DNA from: Streptomyces lavendofoliae
GTDB taxonomy: Bacteria; Actinomycetota; Actinomycetes; Streptomycetales; Streptomycetaceae
Direction of reading: 5' to 3'
Length of the DNA stretch: 64,000 bases
Assembly: GCF_014649735.1 (NCBI RefSeq)
Contig: NZ_BMTP01000006.1
Coordinates: 310,001 to 374,000 of the forward strand
Shown: piece by piece, positions 42,948-51,149 of the stretch
How positions within the stretch are numbered: position 1 is the first letter of the stretch
Layout: each line of letters begins with the position of its first letter
Made by a program: the position numbers and the translations under genes
The notes under the pieces: model-generated
What the model was told of the DNA's origin: nothing
Seen by the model: only the letters and a program-made list of their open reading frames with translations
Databases searched by the model: none

Positions 42948-43822
42948 CACTGGTCCTCCGGGTGTTCGGGGTCGTCCGTGACCAGGGGCGACCTGGCGAG
43001 CTGCACGCACCCGGCCACCAGCAGCGCGAGCGCCAGGACCTCGAACACCACCCGCCAGCCCAGGTGCACCCGCTCCGCGAACAGCGCGACGCCCAGCACC
43101 ACGCTCAGCAGGGCGTCCCCCAGGGTCAGCGCGGGCTGCGAGGCCACCAGGCTGCCCGCCCGCAGCGTCACCTGGAGCAGCAGGAAGCTCGCCAGCCCCA
43201 CGGCGACGGCGGCGTACGGCTGCCACGTACCGAGCACCGCCCCGACGCCGTCCGGCAGCCGCCCCAGCGCGTCCTTGAGCAGCGCGGCCGTGCAGGCGAA
43301 GCCGGTCGCCGTCGCCGTGCCCAGCACCGCGGCCCGCGGCGCGGGTGACAGGCGCAGCGACACCAGGCCCATCAGCGCCACGAACAGGCCCGTGCCCAGC
43401 GCGGTCCACCCCCAGTCGGGCAGGGGCACCGTGGTGCGTCCGCCCGTGGGGTCCGCCATCGCGAGGAACAGCGCGAGACCGACGGCCATGGCGGCGAACG
43501 CCCACCGGGTCCGGGTGTCGGGCCGGCGCCGGAAGACGACCCCGCCGACGACCAGCGTGAACATCAGTTCCGTGCTCATCACCGGCTGCACCACCGACAG
43601 CGGGCCCGTGGCCAGCGCGAGCGCCTGGAGGATGCCGGAGACGGCGAGCAGCGCCGCGCCCCACACCCACACCCGCCGGTGCACCAGCCCGGCCATCCAG
43701 GAGCCCCGCCGCGTCGAGCCCGGGTCCGGCGCCGCGGCGGCGGCGCCCTGCCGCTGGAGCACGGACGCCCCGGCGTTGCCGAGTGCGGCGAGCAGCGCCA
43801 GGCAGATCGAGAGTGCCAGCAC
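42944..43822 (-). CDS. EamA/DMT-family transporter
   Basis: 292-aa integral membrane protein with about nine to ten helices, two EamA-like halves (LALSICLALLAALGNAGASV; VLGVALFAERVHLGW in the second half). Drug/metabolite transporter superfamily. It begins four bases after the SDR stop and overlaps the deacetylase start, so the three genes form one operon. Substrate unknown. Confidence 0.87.
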   Translation of the reverse strand: MLALSICLALLAALGNAGASVLQRQGAAAAAPDPGSTRRGSWMAGLVHRRVWVWGAALLAVSGILQALALATGPLSVVQPVMSTELMFTLVVGGVVFRRRPDTRTRWAFAAMAVGLALFLAMADPTGGRTTVPLPDWGWTALGTGLFVALMGLVSLRLSPAPRAAVLGTATATGFACTAALLKDALGRLPDGVGAVLGTWQPYAAVAVGLASFLLLQVTLRAGSLVASQPALTLGDALLSVVLGVALFAERVHLGWRVVFEVLALALLVAGCVQLARSPLVTDDPEHPEDQW

Positions 43823-43826
43823 CGCG

Positions 43827-44654
43827 TCAGCCGAACCGCTTGGCCATGGCCCGGAAGAAGCCCGGCACCGCCCCGTGCAGCCGGGCGGGCATGCCGAGCC
43901 AGGACGGTACGAACACGTCGTCGCGGCCCCGTACGACGGCGTCCCACACCACGTCGGCCACCCGTTCGGGTGACACCGGGCGCGGGTGCCGGCGGTGGTA
44001 GGGGACGCCCCGCCGGGTGAAGAACGGGGTGTCCACCGCGCCCGGCAGGACCACGGACACCCCCACCCGGGTGCCGGCCAGCTCGTAGCGCAGGCTGTCG
44101 GCGAAGGCCAGCAGGGCGCCCTTGGTGGCGGCGTACACCGCCTCGTTGCGCACGCCCACCCGCCCGGCCATGGACCCGATCATCACCACCCGCCCCACGC
44201 CCCGCTCCGCCATCTGGGGCAGCAGCAGCCGCACCAGGTGCACCACGGAGGTGACGTTCAGCGTGATGAGCCGGTCGACGGCGTCGGCCGGCATCCGGGT
44301 GAACGGCCCCGCCCAGCCGATGCCGGCCGCCGCCACCAGCGTGTCCACCCGCCCCTCCCGCTCCAGGGCCTCGGCGGCCAGCCGCTCCACCCCGGCGCGT
44401 TCCGCCAGGTCCGCCCGCAGCGCCCCGCCGCCCGTGCGGCCCGCCACGGTCGCGAGCCGCTCCTCGTCCCGGCCGCCGAGCAGCAGCCGCCACCGGCCGT
44501 CGGCGGCGAACCGGTCGGCGACCGCCTCACCGATCCCGGAAGAAGCGCCGGTGACGAGCACCACCGGGCGGGCGACCGGCCGCCCGGCGGGCCGCGTCCT
44601 GCCCGGCCGGGCCTCGGGACGGGGTGTGGCCTCGGGACGCGGCGTAGGGGGCAT
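43827..44654 (-). CDS. Short-chain dehydrogenase/reductase
   Basis: 275-aa classical SDR. TGASSGIG at 35-42, AAAG at 108-111, catalytic Ser161, Tyr174 and Lys178 (YAATK). The Arg after the second strand (GGRDEER) favours NADP(H). An extension of about 30 Pro/Arg-rich residues precedes the Rossmann fold. GGAGGATC before the ATG. The last 30 residues (WLGMPARLHGAVPGFFRAMA) could associate with membrane, as in DltE/SDR7-type lipid reductases. First gene of the SDR-EamA-deacetylase operon. Confidence 0.9.
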   Translation of the reverse strand: MPPTPRPEATPRPEARPGRTRPAGRPVARPVVLVTGASSGIGEAVADRFAADGRWRLLLGGRDEERLATVAGRTGGGALRADLAERAGVERLAAEALEREGRVDTLVAAAGIGWAGPFTRMPADAVDRLITLNVTSVVHLVRLLLPQMAERGVGRVVMIGSMAGRVGVRNEAVYAATKGALLAFADSLRYELAGTRVGVSVVLPGAVDTPFFTRRGVPYHRRHPRPVSPERVADVVWDAVVRGRDDVFVPSWLGMPARLHGAVPGFFRAMAKRFG

Positions 44655-44838
44655 GGCGGGATCCTCCGGACTGTCGTCGACCGTGCCCTTCCAGCCTCCC
44701 GGTTTCCCGCCGGTTCGCCTCCCGGCATCCGCCACCGTGCCCGACGATCCACCCGAACAGTCCGATTCGGCCGCGTGCCGGGCCGCGCCCGGGAGCGGGA
44801 CGGCACACGATGGAACGGCACGGAACGGAGGGCGCCAC

Positions 44839-45906
44839 ATGGGGCGGCGATGCCTGGTCGTGAGCGCGAGCATGGGCGCGGGCCACGACGCGGTGGCCGG
44901 CGAGCTGGCCCGCCGGCTGCGCGCCGACGGCCACGACGTCCTGGTCCGGGACGTGCTGACGCTGCTCCCGCCGGGCGTGGGAGCGGCGGTGCGCGGCTTC
45001 TACCGGTTCGTGGTGCGGCGGCTGCCCCCCGTGTACGCGGCGATCCACGCGCTGTTCCTGGCTCCCCGGCCGGGGGTCGGCCGGGGGCCGGACGTGGCGC
45101 CGATGGCGGCGCTCGCCGAGCGGCGGCTGGGCGCGCTGGTGGCGGCGTGGCGGCCCGACGTGATCGTCTCCACCTTCCACCTCGCGGGGCAGGTCACCGG
45201 CCGGATGCGCGGCCGGGGCGTGCTGCGGGTGCCGTGCGCGGTGTTCGTCACCGACTTCGCGGTGCACCGCGCCTGGCTCGACCCGGGCAACGACCTGTAC
45301 CTGTGCGTCAGCGGGCCGGCCGCCCGGGCGGCCCGCGACGGCACGGGGCGGGTGGCGGTCGCCGCCGGTCCGGTCGTGCCGCCGGAGTTCCACAAGGCCG
45401 GGGAGCGGGTCCGGGAGGCCGGCGGGCCGCCGGTGGTGCTCCTCTCGGGCGGCGCGTGGGGAGTGGGGCCGGGGCTGCTGCGGACGGCCGGCGCTCTCGC
45501 CCGGCACGGGTTCCTGCCGGTGCTGCTGTGCGGGCGGGACGAGCGGCTGCGCCGGCGGGCCGAGCGGGTGCCGGGGGTCCGGGCGCTCGGCTGGACGGAC
45601 GACATGCCGGGCCTGATGGCGTCCGCGCGGGTCCTGGTGGACAACGCGGCGGGCCAGACGGCGGTGCAGGCCCTCGCGGCGGGGCTGCCGGTCGTCGGCT
45701 ACCGGCCCATCGCGGGGCACGGCGCCGCGGGGGTGCGGCAGATGGCCGCGGAGGGTCTTACCGCGTACGCCGCCGGCCTGCCGGCGCTGCTCGCCGCCGT
45801 CGGCGAGCTCGCCCGGCCGGGGGCGGCGCGGGACCGGCGGACGGCGGCCGGATCGGCGGTGTTCCGGGCGGACGCGGCGCGGCTGGTCGCGGACCTCGGA
45901 GCCTGA
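44839..45906 (+). CDS. MGDG-synthase/MurG-like glycosyltransferase
   Basis: 355-aa GT-B enzyme. SASMGAGHDAVAGELARRL is the N-terminal signature of monogalactosyldiacylglycerol synthases (usually GxGH). STFHLAGQV and TDFAVHRAWL follow, and the C-terminal domain has LLSGGAWGVG and DNAAGQTAVQALAAGLPVVG. It likely glycosylates a lipid or small hydrophobic acceptor at the membrane surface. GGAGGG precedes the ATG. Divergent from the SDR operon, and the last gene before the peptide operon. The downstream spacer 45907-46033 is G/C repeats only. Confidence 0.88.
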   Translation: MGRRCLVVSASMGAGHDAVAGELARRLRADGHDVLVRDVLTLLPPGVGAAVRGFYRFVVRRLPPVYAAIHALFLAPRPGVGRGPDVAPMAALAERRLGALVAAWRPDVIVSTFHLAGQVTGRMRGRGVLRVPCAVFVTDFAVHRAWLDPGNDLYLCVSGPAARAARDGTGRVAVAAGPVVPPEFHKAGERVREAGGPPVVLLSGGAWGVGPGLLRTAGALARHGFLPVLLCGRDERLRRRAERVPGVRALGWTDDMPGLMASARVLVDNAAGQTAVQALAAGLPVVGYRPIAGHGAAGVRQMAAEGLTAYAAGLPALLAAVGELARPGAARDRRTAAGSAVFRADAARLVADLGA

Positions 45907-46033
45907 CCGGTGCGGCCGGCGCGGCGGGTGCCGGCGCGGCCGGGGCCGCCGGCCGGACACGGTGCGGCAGCGGCTGCGGCCGGCCGCGCGGGGCGGTGGA
46001 CGCGGTCACGGACGTGGGCGGCGGGTCCCGGGA

Positions 46034-46831
46034 TCAGGGTGTGGTGGGGTCGCCCTTGATGAGGGCGAAGGTGGCGCCGGCGGGGTCCTTCAGCAGGGCG
46101 AGGCGTCCGACCCCCGTCACGTCTGTCGGCGGGACCAGGGGTGTGGCGCCGTGTGCGGTGGCGGTGGCGAAGGTGGTGTCGCAGTCCGCCGCGCCGAAGT
46201 ACGGGTACCACGCGGAGCCGGGCGCCGCGGCGGGGCCCTCCTCGGGTCGCGGCATGATGCCGCCGTGACCGGGGTCGCCGGCCGGGCCGCCGGGCGCCGA
46301 GACGACGGAGTAGACCATGCCGCCGCCCATGTCCATGTCCCGGTACTCCCAGGACAGGACCGCGGCGTAGAAGTCCTTCGCGGCCGGCACGTCGGTGGTC
46401 CGCAGTTCGGTCCAGCACAGGGTGGCGGGCTCCATGACCGTGTCGACGCCCTTCGTGTCGCCCGGCTGCCACACGGCGAAGTGGGCGCCGGTCGGGTCGG
46501 TGAAGGCGGCCATCCGCCCGGCGGTGAAGACGTCCATGGGCGGTACGCGGACCGTACCGCCCGCCTGTTCCACCGCCCTGCTCGTGGCGTCGGCGTCGCT
46601 GGTGTGGAAGTAGGGCGTCCAGGCGGGACTCGCGCCCTCCTCGGTGAGCGGGCCGAGGGCGGCGACGGTACCGCCGTCGCGCTGGAAGAAGCCGTAGCCG
46701 CCCGCGTCCGGGCCGGCCGACCGGAACGTCCAGCCGAACACGGCGGAGTAGAACGCCACGGCGGCGTCGGTGTCGGAGGCGCCCAGGTCGATCCAGTTGG
46801 GGGTTCCGGGTACGAAGTCGGTCGTCAGCAC
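46034..46831 (-). CDS. Double-domain VOC (glyoxalase-fold) protein
   Basis: 265 aa in two VOC domains (about 8-130 and 135-262). Each starts with PNWIDLGASD or ATLCWTELRTTD, and each ends with a metal-or-ligand strand (AAFTDPTGAHFAVWQP; ALLKDPAGATFALIKG). The typical family includes hydroxylases, glyoxalases and antibiotic-binding proteins. The last acid ligands of true glyoxalases are not evident, so a binding role is possible. GTG start behind GGAGG and overlapping the hydrolase stop by 7 bases: last gene of the peptide operon. Confidence 0.88.
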   Translation of the reverse strand: MLTTDFVPGTPNWIDLGASDTDAAVAFYSAVFGWTFRSAGPDAGGYGFFQRDGGTVAALGPLTEEGASPAWTPYFHTSDADATSRAVEQAGGTVRVPPMDVFTAGRMAAFTDPTGAHFAVWQPGDTKGVDTVMEPATLCWTELRTTDVPAAKDFYAAVLSWEYRDMDMGGGMVYSVVSAPGGPAGDPGHGGIMPRPEEGPAAAPGSAWYPYFGAADCDTTFATATAHGATPLVPPTDVTGVGRLALLKDPAGATFALIKGDPTTP

Positions 46832-47841
46832 GGGTCGGCCTCCAGTGAGTCGAGCAGCGCGTAGGCGGTCGGGACCAAGGTGTCCCGGCGGCTGTAGCGG
46901 CGGGTGGAGAGGGCGACGAGCGCGGTGCCGCTGTCGGGACGGAAACCGAGAAAGGCGGTCTGTCCGCTGGTGGCCCCGATGTGGAAGTACATGCTTCCGC
47001 CCTCGGCGGGGTGGTGGAACCAGGTCAGGGTGTGCGTGTGCGCGTGACCGAATCCGCGGCGCAGCAGGGGACGGCGCACCTCGCGCAGGGCGGCGGTCAG
47101 CGGCGAGGCGTCGGGGCGCAGGTGGGCCTCGAGGAAGGTGAGCAGGTCGCGCGGGGTGGCCCGGACGGCGCCGGCCGCCTGGAAGCCGCCGATGAGCAGC
47201 GGCGGGGTGGGGGTGCCGTCCTCGTGGTGGCCGGTGGCGTCGGTGTCGGGTCCGGAGGGGTGCAGGACGGTGTCGCGGAGCCCGAGGGGCCGCAGTACGC
47301 GATGGGTCAGGAGCCGTTCCCAGGGGGTGCCGGTGGCGGCGGCGAGGGTGTGCCCGAGGGCGGCGACCGCGAAGTTGGAGTAGCGCCACCGGGTGCCGGG
47401 ACGATACCGCAGGCGGGCGCGGAGGAAGGCGCGGACGACGCGTTCGGGCGGGTAGTGGGCGTAGGGGTTGGTGGACCAGCGCGGCAGCGCCTGCGGGTAG
47501 AAGTCGGCGGGCAGCGGGGGCAGTCCGGAGGTGTGGGTGATCAGGTGCGTCAGGGTGACGGGGTGCCGGCCGGGGGGTCTCGCGGGGTCGAGGAGGGAGG
47601 CGGCCGGGTCGTTGCCGGACAGCGTGCCGGAGGCGATGAGGTCGGCCAGCAGCAGGCCGGTGAAGGTCTTGGACGCCGACCCGATCTCGTACCGCAGCCG
47701 CTCGCGCGGTACGGGCGCGGGAGGCGCGGTGCCGCCGGCGCGGACGGTCCGCCGGCCGTCCCTGGAGAGGGCGAACACGACGTCGGGCGCGCCCACGGCC
47801 CGTACGGCCTCGTCGAGGAGTTGCGCGTCGGGCGGGCTCAC
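46825..47841 (-). CDS. Serine hydrolase, class C beta-lactamase family (S12)
   Basis: 338-aa protein. SASK at 55-58 is the catalytic SxxK, YSN at 154-156 the second motif, and HIGATSG near residue 285 occupies the KTG-like position. LTHLITHTSGLP is a family hallmark. No signal peptide, so probably cytoplasmic, which is unlike secreted beta-lactamases. Members act as D-aminopeptidases, esterases, amidases or transpeptidases. GTGA overlap with the upstream gene. In this operon it could cleave or trim the two small peptides, but that is inference. Confidence 0.88.
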   Translation of the reverse strand: MSPPDAQLLDEAVRAVGAPDVVFALSRDGRRTVRAGGTAPPAPVPRERLRYEIGSASKTFTGLLLADLIASGTLSGNDPAASLLDPARPPGRHPVTLTHLITHTSGLPPLPADFYPQALPRWSTNPYAHYPPERVVRAFLRARLRYRPGTRWRYSNFAVAALGHTLAAATGTPWERLLTHRVLRPLGLRDTVLHPSGPDTDATGHHEDGTPTPPLLIGGFQAAGAVRATPRDLLTFLEAHLRPDASPLTAALREVRRPLLRRGFGHAHTHTLTWFHHPAEGGSMYFHIGATSGQTAFLGFRPDSGTALVALSTRRYSRRDTLVPTAYALLDSLEADPC

Positions 47842-48767
47842 GCGGGTGTCTCGGCGGTGAGGCGCGCGAGGGCGCGGGAGGTGGCCAGGACGGAGGCGAA
47901 GGCGGCGACGAGGGTGGAGTGGTACACGATGTCGAAGACGTCGTCGGGGTCGCCCTGGGGCATCGGGCCGAGGGCGGGCATGGCGCCGTCGGGCCGCTGG
48001 GCGGCGGCGAAGCCCTCCCAGGCGGCCGCGTCGAGCGTGGGGCGGGGCATGCAGGCGTCGACGACGAGCAACTCGCCGAGCAGGTCCCAGCGTTCCAGGT
48101 CCAGCCAGTCGTCCAGCCAGACCGGCAGCCACAGTTCGAGGTGCTCGGCGACGGCGGGCGGCAGTCCGGCGGTGTTCTCGCCCCAGTCGGTGAGGTGGAA
48201 GACGGTGTGGGTGATGTCGTAGCCGACGCGGGTGTCCACGGTCCACGGCTCCGGGGCGCGGGCCAGCCACGTACGCCCGAACGCCTCGTCCTCCGGGAGG
48301 CTCGGCGGCAGCCCGTAGCGGCGTTCGAACGCGCTGAGGCCGAGCCGGCGCACGGGCAGGACCTCCAGGCCCGCCCAGGAGCCGAGGCGGTGGTTCAGCC
48401 GGATCGCGCGTTCCAGTTCCGGCTGGCTGTGGCCGAGTTCGCGGAACGGCAGGTAGACCTCGAACGGGATCGGGGAGAGGGGTTCGGTGCGCTGGCCGCG
48501 CACCAGCATCCGGCCGCCGTCCAGGACCTCCCGCCAGGCGTGGTCGAGCAGCCGGCGGGCGAGGTCCGCCTGGCGGGATCCGGCCACGCCCTCACGGAAG
48601 AGGACCTTGCAGATGACCGCCAGTTCACCGACCGGCTTGAAGCGTTCGAGGAACCCGGCCTCGGGGGCGGCGTCCGGTTCCAGCCGGAACCCGTGGCGGT
48701 GCGCGTGGAGCCATTCGAGGGCGCCCACGCCGACCGTGTGGAGGAGGCGGGTGTCGGCGGCTGTCAT
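47838..48767 (-). CDS. Helical protein of unknown function, paralogue 2
   Basis: 309-aa protein, predicted almost wholly alpha-helical. Homologous to the upstream gene; shared features are an N-terminal ALEWLHAHR/ALDWLSGHR helix, a KPVGELA/KPLGELA motif, TxTxxxxHLTDWG (THTVFHLTDWG), WDLLGELL and a C-terminal YHST. The invariant His, Asp and Trp in HLTDWG and the His of YHST look like active-site or metal residues. The fold pattern suggests an alpha/alpha toroid. I recall such proteins under the label DUF6895, unverified. ATGA overlap with paralogue 1. Function unknown; see findings. Confidence 0.85.
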   Translation of the reverse strand: MTAADTRLLHTVGVGALEWLHAHRHGFRLEPDAAPEAGFLERFKPVGELAVICKVLFREGVAGSRQADLARRLLDHAWREVLDGGRMLVRGQRTEPLSPIPFEVYLPFRELGHSQPELERAIRLNHRLGSWAGLEVLPVRRLGLSAFERRYGLPPSLPEDEAFGRTWLARAPEPWTVDTRVGYDITHTVFHLTDWGENTAGLPPAVAEHLELWLPVWLDDWLDLERWDLLGELLVVDACMPRPTLDAAAWEGFAAAQRPDGAMPALGPMPQGDPDDVFDIVYHSTLVAAFASVLATSRALARLTAETPA

Positions 48768-49726
48768 GCGGACGCTCCTCGGCTGGTGCCGTCGCTGTCG
48801 CGGCCGTCGGCCCCGGCCCGCCGGGCGGCGGTCAGGGTGGCGGCGAACGCCGTGACGGTCGTGGAGTGGTAGCAGTTGACGAAGACCCGCGGGATGTCCT
48901 CGCCGTGCGGCCCGTGCCCCACCTCGGGTACCGCTCCGGTGGGGTCCTGCGCCTGTGCCAGGGCCCTCCAGGCGCTCTCGGTGGCGTCCGGCGGCGGGGG
49001 CTCGGGCAGGCTCGCCGCGACGGCGAGCAACTCTCCGCAGAGGTCCCAGTGCCGGCTCTCCACGCAGGTGTCGAGCCAGGCGGGTAGCCAGGTGGCCAGG
49101 TAGTCGGCGATGTCGGCCGGTACGGCGGCCGGGTCGCGGCCCCAGTCCGTGAGGTGGTACACGACGTGGGTGAGCGTGTATCCGGCGAACCGCTCGAAGG
49201 CCCACGGTTCGGGAAGGCCGCCCAGCCAGGTGCGGCGCAGGACGGCGGAGGCGTCCTCGTGGGGGGTGAGGCCGCAGCGGCGCTCGGAGTTGAGGATGCT
49301 GAGCACCCGGTTGGGCAGGAGTTCCGCCGTGCGCCAGCTGCGGCTGCGGACGAGACGGGCGGTGAAGTCCTCGTACGCGGGGTGGCGAAGCCCTCCCGAG
49401 GCGAAGGCCGCGTACACCTCGAGCGGGTAGGTGGCGTGCGGTTCGAGCCGGTGCAGGGTCAGGAGAAGCTTCCCGTCGTCCGTCTCGTTCCAGGCGTGGT
49501 GGAGCAGGTCGGACGCCGTGTCGTGCAGGAGGGTGCCCGCCGGTGTGTGGCGGCGGATGCACGCGCACATCTGGGCGAGTTCGCCCAGTGGTTTCCAGGA
49601 CTTGTTGACGTCGGCGTCCGGCTCCAGCGCGCCGTCCCCGAGCCGGAAGTCGTCGCGGTGGCCGGACAGCCAGTCCAGGGCCTTCTGCGCCGTCCGGAGC
49701 AGGTCCGGGGTGGTGTCCCCGGTCAT
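48764..49726 (-). CDS. Helical protein of unknown function, paralogue 1
   Basis: 320-aa paralogue of the next gene, with the same motifs (KALDWLSGHR, KPLGELAQMC, THVVYHLTDWG, WDLCGELLAV, CYHSTTVTAF). It carries more cysteines than paralogue 2: CACIRRH, RRCGL, CVESRHWDLCGE and NCYHS. Its last 20 residues are a charged disordered tail. ATGA overlap with the unknown protein upstream and the paralogue downstream. Two tandem paralogues suggest a heterodimer or two modification steps. Function unknown. Confidence 0.85.
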   Translation of the reverse strand: MTGDTTPDLLRTAQKALDWLSGHRDDFRLGDGALEPDADVNKSWKPLGELAQMCACIRRHTPAGTLLHDTASDLLHHAWNETDDGKLLLTLHRLEPHATYPLEVYAAFASGGLRHPAYEDFTARLVRSRSWRTAELLPNRVLSILNSERRCGLTPHEDASAVLRRTWLGGLPEPWAFERFAGYTLTHVVYHLTDWGRDPAAVPADIADYLATWLPAWLDTCVESRHWDLCGELLAVAASLPEPPPPDATESAWRALAQAQDPTGAVPEVGHGPHGEDIPRVFVNCYHSTTVTAFAATLTAARRAGADGRDSDGTSRGASA

Positions 49727-50475
49727 CGCGGCCCCGCGGGGGCGCCGGCGCGCACCGGACGCGCGGCGTGCAGGTGCAGGGCCACGCGCGGGTCGTCGCC
49801 GCCCATGAGACCGACGAACTCCAGCCCGGCGTCAAGGCCCAGTGTGCGGGGTACGCCGTCGAGGTGGGCGAGCCAGCGGCCGGCGGCGGCCGCCTGGAGC
49901 CAGCCGCGCCGCCGGACGGCACGTACGAAGCCCCGGGCGATGTCGACCGTGCGCCGCTGCGCGACGTCGGCGACGGCACTGGGGGCGAGGGCACCGGGGG
50001 CGGCGGCGTCGCCCGAGGTGGTGCCGGTGGGGGGTACCGCGAGCGCGGCCAGCAGGGCCAGCTGGTGCGTCAGGGCCTGCCACGGGAGGTCCTCCAGCCA
50101 GGCGGCGTCCGGCTCGGGGCCGGCGAGGGTCGCTCCGGCGGCGGGAGCACCGAGGGCGGCCAGGGTGCGGACCATGGCGCGGTGACTCCACAGGGACGTG
50201 GGCGAGGCGTCCGGGCCCGGCGGGTAGGCGAGCACGGCCTTCTCGCACACGGCGAGGTCGGCCGGGGCCGGGAGGGTGCGGTGCAGGACGGCGGGCAGCA
50301 GGACGTCCGCGCCCAGGACGCGTACGGCCGCGAGGCCGAGCTCGTCGTCCCCGGTGGTGACCGGCGGGTACGCCGACACCGGGGAGTGGCCCCCACTCGT
50401 GAGAGTGGAGACCACCTGGGTTGCGAGTTCCCGCACCGCGCCCGTCAGAGGGGGCGTCGTGCCGGGCTGTTCCAT
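49723..50475 (-). CDS. Unrecognised 250-aa protein of the peptide operon
   Basis: Mostly helical, Ala/Leu-rich soluble protein with no motif I recognise. Notable segments are an internal HRAMVRTLAALGAP, WQALTHQLALLAALAVPP and a C-terminal GLEFVGLMGGDDPRVALHLH. It starts 13 bases after the second small peptide and overlaps the first helical paralogue by four bases, so it belongs to the operon. It may be an adaptor that recognises the peptides, or an enzyme of an undescribed family. Confidence 0.8.
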   Translation of the reverse strand: MEQPGTTPPLTGAVRELATQVVSTLTSGGHSPVSAYPPVTTGDDELGLAAVRVLGADVLLPAVLHRTLPAPADLAVCEKAVLAYPPGPDASPTSLWSHRAMVRTLAALGAPAAGATLAGPEPDAAWLEDLPWQALTHQLALLAALAVPPTGTTSGDAAAPGALAPSAVADVAQRRTVDIARGFVRAVRRRGWLQAAAAGRWLAHLDGVPRTLGLDAGLEFVGLMGGDDPRVALHLHAARPVRAGAPAGPR

Positions 50476-50487
50476 TCAGTCGGCCCC

Positions 50488-50676
50488 TCAGCCCTTCTTC
50501 GGGCGCGGTGCCGGAGGCGCCAGAAGCACCTGACCCGCCCCGGCCTGCAAGGCGAGCGCCGCACATTCACGGGTGTCGCGGTAGAAACCCTGGGCTTCGC
50601 CCGGGTTGAGGGCTGCTTCGATGTCGGTGTCCGAGACCTGCGTCCGGTTCCGGAGCTCGTACTCGTGCGACGTCAT
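50488..50676 (-). CDS. Small peptide, copy 2 (62 aa)
   Basis: 62 aa, 51 identical to copy 1 further upstream. Hydrophilic N-terminal half (ELRNRTQVSDTDIEAALNPG), a conserved GFYRDTREC segment with the only cysteine (Cys38), then LALQAGAGQVLLAPP and the tail PRPKKG. No signal peptide or membrane segment. ATG preceded by GAGGGG. Followed after 12 bases by the unrecognised 250-aa protein. The size, duplication and position at the head of an operon resemble a ribosomal peptide precursor, but the tail is invariant between copies, unlike most core peptides. Alternatively a small structural or regulatory protein. Confidence 0.85.
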   Translation of the reverse strand: MTSHEYELRNRTQVSDTDIEAALNPGEAQGFYRDTRECAALALQAGAGQVLLAPPAPRPKKG

Positions 50677-50683
50677 GCCATCA

Positions 50684-50729
50684 ATCCCCTCATGCGGAAA
50701 GGAATGCTTGCTTCCACTTCCAGTGGAAC
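50684..50729 (-). promoter_or_regulatory. 46-bp conserved leader of peptide copy 2
   Basis: Nearly identical (about 43 of 46 bases) to 51150-51195, at the same distance from its start codon. Contains the palindrome TTCCACTGGAA and the CATTCCTTTCC pyrimidine-rich element, ending next to the ribosome site. Probably an untranslated control element or operator carried along in the duplication. Confidence 0.7.
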
Positions 50730-50954
50730 CCCATCCGGGCGAGTACGCAAACGGCGCAGGCGCTCCTTCGGACGAACCTCGCGTCGCGAAGCGCCTATTC
50801 GCCCGGGGAACGGGGCGCGGACCGGGTGACGGCCGTCGCTCCGCGTAAAGGGAACGGCCCCCGCCCCGAAGGACGGAGGCCTTGTCGTGGGCCCACGCCG
50901 CCCGCCCACGGACCGGGAGGTGACGGTGTGTGACCGTGTACAGATGTTGTCCGT

Positions 50955-51143
50955 TCAACCCTTCTTGGGCCGCGGCGTCGGGGGCGCCAGCAGCACCTGA
51001 CCGGCTCCGGCCTGAAGGGCCAGAATCCCGCACTCGCGGGTGTCGCGGTAGAAACCTTCGGCTTCGCCCGGGTTGAGGGCTGCTTCGATCTCGCTCACCG
51101 ACACCTTGGTGCGGTCCCGGAGTTCACGCTCGATGGACGTCAT
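50955..51143 (-). CDS. Small peptide, copy 1 (62 aa)
   Basis: First gene of the operon. Same length and order as copy 2: ELRDRTKVSVSEIEAALNPG, GFYRDTREC (Cys38), LALQAGAGQVLLAPP and PRPKKG. The 11 differences all lie at positions 4-18, 29, 39-40 and 56, so the RDTREC and C-terminal blocks are under constraint. ATG preceded by GAAGGG. A 278-bp spacer, with a duplicated leader, separates it from copy 2. Divergent from the large membrane protein at 51421, so the control region may be shared. Confidence 0.85.
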   Translation of the reverse strand: MTSIERELRDRTKVSVSEIEAALNPGEAEGFYRDTRECGILALQAGAGQVLLAPPTPRPKKG

Positions 51144-51149
51144 GCCGTC

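Noticed and set aside
50488..51143. Lanthipeptide or lasso precursors as identity of the two peptides
   Set aside because: The C-terminal half has almost no Ser/Thr and one Cys, and there is no acidic ring residue at 7-9 after a glycine in the tail; no LanM/LanC, lasso cyclase or YcaO gene is present.
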